DNA from: Phaffia rhodozyma
Taxonomy: Eukaryota > Basidiomycota > Tremellomycetes > Cystofilobasidiales > Mrakiaceae
Length of the DNA: 64,000 nucleotides
Reading direction: 5' to 3'
Assembly (NCBI GenBank): GCA_014706385.1
Contig: JACGZH010000009.1
Span: forward strand, 1-64,000
In this document: positions 1-7,956 of the stretch, in pieces
Layout: every line of letters starts with the position of its first letter
Position numbering within the stretch: position 1 is the first letter of the stretch
Made by a program: the position numbers and the translations under genes
Notes under the pieces: generated by a model
Databases searched by the model: none
What the model saw: only the letters and a program-made list of their open reading frames with translations
Told to the model about the DNA's origin: nothing

Positions 1-185
1 CCTTAGCGTACACCTCGTACACCTGTCGGTCCTCTTTCTTTCTTCTTCCTGCTCGCTACAACCAGACCTTGCTAAAAGAACTATCTATGAATCTAAAACC
101 CTAACCCTAAGAACTATCTATGAATCTAAAACCCTAACCCAAAACCCTAACCCTACCCTACCCTACCCCACCCTACCCTACCCTG
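1..185 (+). repeat. 3' end of a further telomere-proximal retroelement copy plus telomeric repeats
   Basis: Positions 1-97 match the 3' end of every element in the array (the cctgctcgctacaaccag... stretch and CTATCTATGAATCTAA), so another copy, cut by the window edge, lies to the left. CCCTAA units follow at about 98-110. A second, very short 3' remnant starting agaactatctatg is at 110-130. A tract of CCCTAA units and degenerate 5-base CCCTA units then runs to about 185. The C-rich strand reading rightwards puts the physical chromosome end to the left. Confidence 0.85.
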
Positions 186-250
186 ACCTGGACCCTCCAC
201 CGACACACTCCTCGGCCCTCTGACACACCCCCCTTACCGCCCCCTGGGCC

Positions 251-679
251 ATGTCCAACAGAGACAATCCCATCCAGTGTCCCCACTGTGACCTCCGCAC
301 CACTGCCCTCCTCGAACACCTCCGGAAACTAGACCGCCCAAACAGATGGACAAACGCCTCTCTTGCTGGCACCGGTCTCATCGCCTGCAGCTGTGGCTTT
401 CCCTGTGCTAGTCAACATGGCCTTCTCACCCATATCGCCAAGACTCACAAGAAACAGGACCCTTTTGCTGTCCACCCTGTCTCTTCCATTCCCTACCCTT
501 CTCAGCCTGTGCCCTCCCAGCCTGTGCCCTCCCAGCCTCGGTCTCCCACTCTCGGCTCTCTCGGCCCTCCCGCCCTTCCTCTCATCTCCCGTCCCATCTC
601 CCGTCCTATCCAACCCATCCAGCCACCTCCAGACCCCGCTCAGCATCCGCCACTTCTCTGCCCACCAGACCTCGCTTGA
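251..679 (+). CDS. N-terminal part of retrotransposon protein: zinc-finger region (copy 1)
   Basis: The 142-residue ORF begins MSNRDNPIQCPHC. It has a CPHC pair near residue 10 and a clear C2H2 finger at about residues 49-67 (CGFPC then HIAKTH, spacing C-x3-C-x8-H-x4-H). A Ser/Pro-rich linker with repeated SQPVP follows. CRE-type elements usually have N-terminal zinc fingers in the same ORF as the reverse transcriptase, so this is probably the true N-terminus of the element protein. Here it ends at a TGA before the RT frame, and one or more frameshifts separate the two. Copies 2-4 lack this region. Its likely role is recognition of DNA or of the element RNA (inference from the family). Confidence 0.65.
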   Translation: MSNRDNPIQCPHCDLRTTALLEHLRKLDRPNRWTNASLAGTGLIACSCGFPCASQHGLLTHIAKTHKKQDPFAVHPVSSIPYPSQPVPSQPVPSQPRSPTLGSLGPPALPLISRPISRPIQPIQPPPDPAQHPPLLCPPDLA

Positions 680-914
680 TCCCCACCCAGCGTGCCATCC
701 CTCGTCTTCCACGAAGACAGTCCCTTTCTAGCCCTCCGTCGTCCTCCATCCACTCTTTTTCTTCCGTCCACCCAGCCCGAGTCGCTTTCTCCTGTTCCTG
801 ATCTCGTGCCTGTCTCTGCACTCGCTCCTGCACCTGCTTCTTCCACTTGTCGCCGGGCCCGATGCCCTGCCTGACTCTGTCTCTGGCTTTGAGTCTGATG
901 CCCTGGCTGACCCT

Positions 915-3711
915 ATGCCTTACTCTCTTCCTCACCTCGACTCAGACAACACCATGCTCAGTCTGGTCTACTACTCGTCCCACCCACTCCTAGTCCTCTC
1001 CCAGCCGAGCCTGCTCCCACCCTGTCTTGGCCTCCCTCCCTTCCTCCCTCCCTTCCGCCTTCTCCTCCTCCTGCAGACACCGCGTCCGACACCGCTGCCC
1101 TCGACCAGATCGACCAGGCCATCGACCTCGCATCCTCCCACACATCCCTCCTTGACCGCTTCCTCTCCCTCGTCAAACTGCCCACCGCGAGCAAGCCTCT
1201 CCACGGTCGCCAGCTCAAGGCCTTCCAAGATGCAGCAGAGCGGATGGCGTTCGCCTATGTCTCAAAGCCCAGTGAGCACACTCTGTTTGACTTTCTCTGT
1301 CTCCCAAAGTCGGCCTTGTCCCTGGCTTTGCTCCTGGCGTCAACTGTCGGCTGCCAGGCTGCGAGCATACCCTGCTGTGCCTTGGCCGGAGCACTCCTCT
1401 CGCTCTGCTGGCGATCGTCGGGCCTGGTGATCTCAAGCATGCCGTCGGCAGACAGGTCTCTTCTGGCTATCTCTCTCGTGCTGCCAGTCTGCTTTCCGAC
1501 CGGTCTCCTGTCCTTGCTCTGAGTGAGGATGTGATGGCGAGGTTGCATGCAAAACATCCATCCGGTGACCCCTCTCCGTTTTCGTCTCGTGCTGGCCCTC
1601 ATCCTGGCGACAGCCCGGAAGAGCAAGCCGTTCTCCCTGCGTTTGCCAAGTTCTCCAGAGAGACCTCTCCCGGTATCTCTGGCTGGACTCAGCCTCTGCT
1701 TTCCCCTTGCCCTCGCCCGGCAGCCTGTCCGTGAGATGGTCCGTGTGCTTACCGGTCAGATCTCTCAGGGTACAGCACCCGGCATCCAGCTTCTCTGTGC
1801 TTCCAGACTGACTCCTCTCGAAAAGACAGGCGGCGGGGTCAGACCGATCGCGGTGGGCGAGCTGCTCTATCGGCTGGTAAGCAAGATCCTTCTCAAGGCC
1901 AGACTCAGACAGACCATGCTCCTAGACTGTCAGCTTGGCGTCGGCTCCAAGGGCGGAGTCGAGCCGATCGTCAGACTGGTTGACGAGGCAACGAGAGGTG
2001 ATCTCCGTGGCACTTACAACCACCCTCGTCAGTCTGGACTTTCTAACGCGTTCAACACTGTCAGCAGACGAGACCTCGCCGACGGACTCAAGGACTGGGC
2101 TCCCGAGCTCTATCGGGCCGGTCGGTGGGCATACGGTGAGCATACCACTCTGGTCTGTACCGGATCAGACGGCCAGGTCGTCACGATGGCTTCCCAGCAG
2201 GGGGTCAGACAGGGCGATCCGTTCGGGCCTCTCTTCTTTTCTCTTGCCATCAGACGGTTCATGTCTCAGCTTCGTCAGTTCGTAGGCCTCGACGGTCTGG
2301 TCGTCAGCTATCTAGACGATGTGTTCATCCTGACAAATGACTCTGGAGCACTCGAGAAAGTCATCGCGTTCGTAGAAGCAAGTAGCACATCTTTATCACT
2401 AACAAATCAAAGTCAAGATACATGACCTGTTTTCTATCGAGTCCCATGGCCTCGAGCTTCTCGGCACCGCCATCGGCAGCACACAGTTCCGAGCGGGCCT
2501 TCCTCCAACGCAAGATCCACCACGAGCTTGCCATCATCCGGAAACTGCCCAGCCTCCACTACCAGCACGGTCTCTTGCTTCTCCGTCGATGCGTCCAGAT
2601 GAACCTGCGGCACCTCCAACGAACACTAGACACGTCAGATCTCGATCACCCATGGACTGCACTAGACGACGCACTCACCGAGGCGGTTCTCCTCATCCGG
2701 AACTCTCCCCGTCGACTCGACACCGACAGAGCCATCATCCAGCTCCCCACCCGGTTCGGCGGCCTCGGTGTGCTCTCGTTCGCCGACGTCGCCCCACTCG
2801 CCTATCAGGCCGCAAACGAGGCAGCAGACACCATCATCGCACCCATCCTCGGCGGCTTTGACATGTCGGACGTCCAGCCAATGTCCCAAAGGGCTAGAAC
2901 AAACAGCATGGTCGAACACAAGCTGAGCATTCTCCTTTCTCAGCTCTCACAGCATCAACAGGACTCACTGGCTGAAAACGCGACGTTCCTCGGCCGCAGA
3001 TGGCTCAACATCATCCCCTTCACCTCCTCGCTCTCCCTCAGAGACGTCCACATCGCCGCCGGTCTCCACTTCCTCACCTTCTGCCCCGGCCGGTCCGACC
3101 TCTGCAACAGCTGCCACCACCAGAACCACTACGGACACGACGAGGTCTGCCACGGCCGCAACCCAGACACCCTCGCTAGACACGGCAACATCAAGCGGTT
3201 AGTACACAAGTCGCTCGCTGCGAACAGCATGTTCAACGTAGAGAACGAACCACTTGTCCCTGGCACCTCCATGCGGACCGATCTCCGGATCACTTCGCCC
3301 GACGGTGTCGTCGAGATCGACGTCGCTGTAGTCTCGATCGCATCCGACGCCGCACGAGAGATCGCCAGACGGACCCATCTGTACCCACAGGCCGCCAAAC
3401 AAAACAGATCAGCCTTTGCCACTCGGTTCGCCAGACGGAACGACCCGCCCGGTGTCCAGCTCGACCCAGCCCACCAAGCGGTCGTCGCGATCCTGGACGG
3501 GAAAGCAAAAGAAAAGGTACAGACCTATGCGAACCGGATCTATCTTCCCTTCGAGCCCTTCATCCTCACCACCGGCGGGGCGATCGACTGCCGGGCGAAC
3601 GAGCTGATCGACCGGTGGACCAAGCACCTCGGTCCGTCTGCCGCTGGCCGTCTTCTCAGTCATCTTGCTGTCGTCCTGTTGTCTGCCAGGGCTGCCCACT
3701 GGCAGTTCTGA
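915..3711 (+). pseudogene. Reverse transcriptase/endonuclease ORF of copy 1, broken by small indels
   Basis: The sequence is almost base-identical to the intact 938-residue ORFs of copies 2-4 but is split into several frames. By comparison with copy 2, single- or two-base indels lie near 934, 1308, 1340, 1421, 1706, 2023 (an insertion and a nearby compensating deletion), 2400-2416 (two) and 2495. The largest open pieces are 1547-2425 (RT core with YLDD) and 2422-3711 (thumb, CCHC knuckle and endonuclease). Nearly all changes are in short homopolymers and almost no substitutions accompany them. They could therefore be consensus errors in an unpolished terminal repeat rather than real decay. 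Confidence 0.75.
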
Positions 3712-3825
3712 ACAAAGTCGAGGTGGACGGAAGTGGATGGAAGCGAGAAGGAGTCGTTCTGTTGCGTGTTTCGTTGTGAGATTTACTTCATGATGATGGT
3801 TGTTGATGATCAACTTGCAGTTTGC

Positions 3826-4160
3826 ATCTCTTTCTCTTTCTTCTTTCTTCTTTCTTTTCTTTCTATCTTATCTTCTTTTCTTTCTTTCTTTCTTTCCATC
3901 TTATCTCGTTTTCTTTTCGTCTTATCTTGTTTCCTTCCATCTTACTCTATTTCTCTCTTTCTACTTCTACTTCTGTTTCTACTTCTGTTTCGATCTCTTT
4001 ACTTCCTTCTTCTTCATTTTATCCTACTTTATTCTTTACCTCTTTCTCTATTTCTATCTTTACTTCTACTTCTATTTCTATCCTTACTTCTACTTCTATT
4101 TCTTTCTTTACTTCTACTTCCATTTCTACTTCTTCCCCTCTTCTTCCTACCTCCCCTTAG
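3826..4160 (+). repeat. Pyrimidine-rich 3' UTR tract of copy 1
   Basis: About 330 bases are almost pure C/T, built of TTTCTTTCTT runs and imperfect TTTCTACTTC units. Equivalent tracts follow the ORF in copies 2-4 (about 7465-7760, 10931-11260, 14417-14705) and differ mainly in unit number. It lies between the stop codon and the conserved 3' terminus. The short open frames reading through it are low-complexity and are not treated as genes. Confidence 0.8.
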
Positions 4161-4252
4161 CGTACACCTCCTACAGCTGTCGGTCCTCTTTCTTTCTTCT
4201 TTCTGCTCGCTACAACCAGACCTTGCTAAAAGAACTATCTATGAATCTAAGA

Positions 4253-4490
4253 CCCTAACCCTAACCCTAATCCTACTTTATTCTTTACCTCTTTCTCTAT
4301 TTCTTCCTTTACTTCTACTTCCATTTCTACTTCTTCCCCTCTTCCTCCTACCTCCCCTTACCTCCCCTTAGCGTACACCTCCTACACCTCCTACACCTCC
4401 TACACCTGTCGGTCCTCTTTCTTTCTTCTTCCTGCTCGCTACAACCAGACCTTGCTAAAAGAACTATCTATGAATCTAAGACCCTAACCC
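4253..4490 (+). repeat. Telomeric units, solo 3' fragment of the element, telomeric units
   Basis: Three CCCTAA units (4253-4270) are followed by a 5'-truncated element of about 210 bases (4271-4481), which starts inside the pyrimidine tract at tcctactttattc and ends at the standard 3' terminus. CCCTAACCC (4482-4490) then joins copy 2. It contains the cctcctacac unit repeated more often than in copy 1. This is what an incomplete reverse transcription at a telomeric target would leave. Confidence 0.85.
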
Positions 4491-7400
4491 TGACTCTGTC
4501 TCTGGCTTTGAGTCTGATGCCCTGGCTGACCCTATGCCTTACTCTCTTCCTCAGCCTCGACTCAGACAACACCATGCTCAGTCTGGTCTACTACTCGTCC
4601 CACCCACTCCTAGTCCTCTCCCACCCACTCCTAGTCCTCTCCCAGCCGAGCCTGCTCCCACCCTGTCTTGGCCTCCCTCCCTTCCTCCCTCCCTTCCGCC
4701 TTCTCCTCCTCCTGCAGACACCGCGTCCGACACCGCTGCCCTCGACCAGATCGACCAGGCCATCGACCTCGCATCCTCCCACACATCCCTCCTTGACCGC
4801 TTCCTCTCCCTCGTCAAACTGCCCACCGCGAGCAAGCCTCTCCACGGTCGCCAGCTCAAGGCCTTCCAAGATGCAGCAGAGCGGATGGCGTTCGCCTATG
4901 TCTCAAAGCCCAGTGAGCACACTCTGTTTGACTTTCTCTGTCTCCCAAAAGTCGGCCTTGTCCCTGGCTTTGCTCCTGGCGTCAACTCGGCTGCCAGGCT
5001 GCGAGCATACCCTGCTGTGTCTTGGCCGGAGCACTCCTCTCGCTCTGCTGGCGATCGTCGGCCTGGTGATCTCAAGCATGCCGTCGGCAGACAGGTCTCT
5101 TCTGGCTATCTCTCTCGTGCTGCCAGTCTGCTTTCCGACCGGTCTCCTGTCCTTGCTCTGAGTGAGGATGTGATGGCGAGGTTGCATGCAAAACATCCAT
5201 CCGGTGACCCCTCTCCGTTTTCGTCTCGTGCTGGCCCTCATCCTGGCGACAGCCCGGAAGAGCAAGCCGTTCTCCCTGCGTTTGCCAAGTTCTCCAGAGA
5301 GACCTCTCCCGGTATCTCTGGCTGGACTCAGCCTCTGCTTTCCCTTGCCCTCGCCCGGCAGCCTGTCCGTGAGATGGTCCGTGTGCTTACCGGTCAGATC
5401 TCTCAGGGTACAGCACCCGGCATCCAGCTTCTCTGTGCTTCCAGACTGACTCCTCTCGAAAAGACAGGCGGCGGGGTCAGACCGATCGCGGTGGGCGAGC
5501 TGCTCTATCGGCTGGTAAGCAAGATCCTTCTCAAGGCCAGACTCAGACAGACCATGCTCCTAGACTGTCAGCTTGGCGTCGGCTCCAAGGGCGGAGTCGA
5601 GCCGATCGTCAGACTGGTTGACGAGGCAACGAGAGGTGATCTCCGTGGCACTTACAACCACCTCGTCAGTCTGGACTTTTCTAACGCGTTCAACACTGTC
5701 AGCAGACGAGACCTCGCCGACGGACTCAAGGACTGGGCTCCCGAGCTCTATCGGGCCGGTCGGTGGGCATACGGTGAGCATACCACTCTGGTCTGTACCG
5801 GATCAGACGGCCAGGTCGTCACGATGGCTTCCCAGCAGGGGGTCAGACAGGGCGATCCGTTCGGGCCTCTCTTCTTTTCTCTTGCCATCAGACGGTTCAT
5901 GTCTCAGCTTCGTCAGTTCATAGGCCTCGACGGTCTCGTCGTCAGCTATCTAGACGATGTGTTCATCCTGACAAATGACTCTGGAGCACTCGAGAAAGTC
6001 ATCGCGTTCGTAGAAGCAAGTAGCACATCTTTATCACTAAACAAATCAAAGTCAAAGATACATGACCTGTTTTCTATCGAGTCCCATGGCCTCGAGCTTC
6101 TCGGCACCGCCATCGGCAGCACACAGTTCCGAGCGGCCTTCCTCCAACGCAAGATCCACCACGAGCTTGCCATCATCCGGAAACTGCCCAGCCTCCACTA
6201 CCAGCACGGTCTCTTGCTTCTCCGTCGATGCGTCCAGATGAACCTGCGGCACCTCCAACGAACACTAGACACGTCAGATCTCGATCACCCATGGACTGCA
6301 CTAGACGACGCACTCACCGAGGCGGTTCTCCTCATCCGGAACTCTCCCCGTCGACTCGACACCGACAGAGCCATCATCCAGCTCCCCACCCGGTTCGGCG
6401 GCCTCGGTGTGCTCTCGTTCGCCGACGTCGCCCCACTCGCCTATCAGGCCGCAAACGAGGCAGCAGACACCATCATCGCACCCATCCTCGGCGGCTTTGA
6501 CATGTCGGACGTCCAGCCAATGTCCCAAAGGGCTAGAACAAACAGCATGGTCGAACACAAGCTGAGCATTCTCCTTTCTCAGCTCTCACAGCATCAACAG
6601 GACTCACTGGCTGAAAACGCGACGTTCCTCGGCCGCAGATGGCTCAACATCATCCCCTTCACCTCCTCGCTCTCCCTCAGAGACGTCCACATCGCCGCCG
6701 GTCTCCACTTCCTCACCTTCTGCCCCGGCCGGTCCGACCTCTGCAACAGCTGCCACCACCAGAACCACTACGGACACGACGAGGTCTGCCACGGCCGCAA
6801 CCCAGACACCCTCGCTAGACACGGCAACATCAAGCGGTTAGTACACAAGTCGCTCGCTGCGAACAGCATGTTCAACGTAGAGAACGAACCACTTGTCCCT
6901 GGCACCTCCATGCGGACCGATCTCCGGATCACTTCGCCCGACGGTGTCGTCGAGATCGACGTCGCTGTAGTCTCGATCGCATCCGACGCCGCACGAGAGA
7001 TCGCCAGACGGACCCATCTGTACCCACAGGCCGCCAAACAAAACAGATCAGCCTTTGCCACTCGGTTCGCCAGACGGAACGACCCGCCCGGTGTCCAGCT
7101 CGACCCAGCCCACCAAGCGGTCGTCGCGATCCTGGACGGGAAAGCAAAAGAAAAGGTACAGACCTATGCGAACCGGATCTATCTTCCCTTCGAGCCCTTC
7201 ATCCTCACCACCGGCGGGGCGATCGACTGCCGGGCGAACGAGCTGATCGACCGGTGGACCAAGCACCTCGGTCCGTCTGCCGCTGGCCGTCTTCTCAGTC
7301 ATCTTGCTGTCGTCCTGTTGTCTGCCAGGGCTGCCCACTGGCAGTTCTGAACAAAGTCGAGGTGGACGGAAGTGGATGGAAGCGAGAAGGAGTCGTTCTG

Positions 7401-7872
7401 TTGCGTGTTTCGTTGTGAGATTTACTTCATGATGATGGTTGTTGATGATCAACTTGCAGTTTGCATCTCTTTCTCTTTCTTCTTTCTTTCTTTCTTTTCT
7501 TTCTATCTTATCTTCTTTTCTTTCTTTCTTTCTTTCCATCTTATCTCGTTTTCTTTTCGTCTTATCTTGTTTCCTTCCATCTTACTCTATTTCTCTCTTT
7601 CTACTTCTACTTCTGTTTCTACTTCTGTTTCGATCTCTTTACTTCCTTCTTCTTCATTTTATCCTACTTTATTCTTTACCTCTTTCTCTATTTCTTCCTT
7701 TACTTCTACTTCCATTTCTACTTCTTCCCCTCTTCCTCCTACCTCCCCTTACCTCCCCTTAGCGTACACCTCCTACACCTCCTACACCTCCTACACCTGT
7801 CGGTCCTCTTTCTTTCTTCTTCCTGCTCGCTACAACCAGACCTTGCTAAAAGAACTATCTATGAATCTAAAA
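4491..7872 (+). mobile_element. CRE-type telomeric retrotransposon, copy 2 (5'-truncated, intact ORF)
   Basis: It begins at tgactctgtctctgg directly after CCCTAACCC and ends with the common 3' terminus before CCCTAACCCTAACCC (7873-7887). Its start point is identical to those of copies 3 and 4, and corresponds to about position 872 of copy 1. It contains the intact ORF 4534-7350 and a shorter pyrimidine tract than copies 1 and 3. Confidence 0.9.
4534..7350 (+). CDS. Reverse transcriptase with CCHC knuckle and restriction-like endonuclease (copy 2)
   Basis: This 938-residue protein should copy element RNA onto cut or open chromosome DNA in the nucleus. Visible in order: a Pro-rich N-terminus (1-60); a reverse transcriptase at about 300-520 with RPIAV (316), LDFSNAF (380, catalytic Asp), QGVRQGDPFGP (435) and YLDD (472, catalytic pair), followed by LNKSKSKI; a thumb region; a CCHC knuckle C737-C740-H748-C752; and a C-terminal restriction-like endonuclease with RTDLR (794), EIDVAV (807) and K/Y residues at about 870-878. 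There is no apurinic endonuclease domain. That layout is the CRE/R2-type of non-LTR elements. The ATG is the first in a frame open from 4480, just after an in-frame stop at 4477. It may be a truncated start, because copy 1 has coding sequence further upstream. It differs from copies 3 and 4 by Ser163. Confidence 0.92.
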   Translation: MPYSLPQPRLRQHHAQSGLLLVPPTPSPLPPTPSPLPAEPAPTLSWPPSLPPSLPPSPPPADTASDTAALDQIDQAIDLASSHTSLLDRFLSLVKLPTASKPLHGRQLKAFQDAAERMAFAYVSKPSEHTLFDFLCLPKVGLVPGFAPGVNSAARLRAYPAVSWPEHSSRSAGDRRPGDLKHAVGRQVSSGYLSRAASLLSDRSPVLALSEDVMARLHAKHPSGDPSPFSSRAGPHPGDSPEEQAVLPAFAKFSRETSPGISGWTQPLLSLALARQPVREMVRVLTGQISQGTAPGIQLLCASRLTPLEKTGGGVRPIAVGELLYRLVSKILLKARLRQTMLLDCQLGVGSKGGVEPIVRLVDEATRGDLRGTYNHLVSLDFSNAFNTVSRRDLADGLKDWAPELYRAGRWAYGEHTTLVCTGSDGQVVTMASQQGVRQGDPFGPLFFSLAIRRFMSQLRQFIGLDGLVVSYLDDVFILTNDSGALEKVIAFVEASSTSLSLNKSKSKIHDLFSIESHGLELLGTAIGSTQFRAAFLQRKIHHELAIIRKLPSLHYQHGLLLLRRCVQMNLRHLQRTLDTSDLDHPWTALDDALTEAVLLIRNSPRRLDTDRAIIQLPTRFGGLGVLSFADVAPLAYQAANEAADTIIAPILGGFDMSDVQPMSQRARTNSMVEHKLSILLSQLSQHQQDSLAENATFLGRRWLNIIPFTSSLSLRDVHIAAGLHFLTFCPGRSDLCNSCHHQNHYGHDEVCHGRNPDTLARHGNIKRLVHKSLAANSMFNVENEPLVPGTSMRTDLRITSPDGVVEIDVAVVSIASDAAREIARRTHLYPQAAKQNRSAFATRFARRNDPPGVQLDPAHQAVVAILDGKAKEKVQTYANRIYLPFEPFILTTGGAIDCRANELIDRWTKHLGPSAAGRLLSHLAVVLLSARAAHWQF

Positions 7873-7956
7873 CCCTAACCCTAACCCTTTCTTCTTTCTG
7901 CTCGCTACAACCAGACCTTGCTAAAAGAACTATCTATGAATCTAAGACCCTAACCC
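7873..7956 (+). repeat. Telomeric units around a 60-base solo 3' terminus
   Basis: CCCTAACCCTAACCC (7873-7887) is followed by the last ~60 bases of the element (7888-7947, from tttcttctttctgctc to the end) and CCCTAACCC (7948-7956), which joins copy 3. The same arrangement with the same truncation point recurs at 11359-11442. Confidence 0.85.

Larger units (their letters stand above)
186..4252 (+). mobile_element. CRE-type non-LTR retrotransposon, copy 1 (longest copy, ORF frameshifted)
   Basis: This is the only copy with the 5' region, including an N-terminal zinc-finger ORF (251-679). It then follows the same sequence as copies 2-4 through the reverse transcriptase and endonuclease to the stop at 3711, a pyrimidine-rich 3' UTR (about 3826-4160) and the common 3' terminus at 4204-4252. 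It lacks one of two tandem 21-base units (cccactcctagtcctctc region) found near the start of copies 2-4. Left boundary is set where CCCTA repeats stop and is approximate. Relatives by domain order are CRE/SLACS elements and Cryptococcus Cnl1, which also sit in telomeric or otherwise specific sites. Confidence 0.85.

Noticed and set aside
3733..4371. Long open frames through the pyrimidine tracts (also near 7400-7880, 10838-11364 and 14324-14949)
   Set aside because: Their protein is Phe/Leu/Ser low complexity dictated by C/T repeats, is open in all three frames, and varies with repeat number.
4508..5161. Second long + strand frame overlapping the start of the RT ORF in each copy
   Set aside because: It shadows the 938-codon ORF; it has no motif and is open only because of C/T-rich composition.
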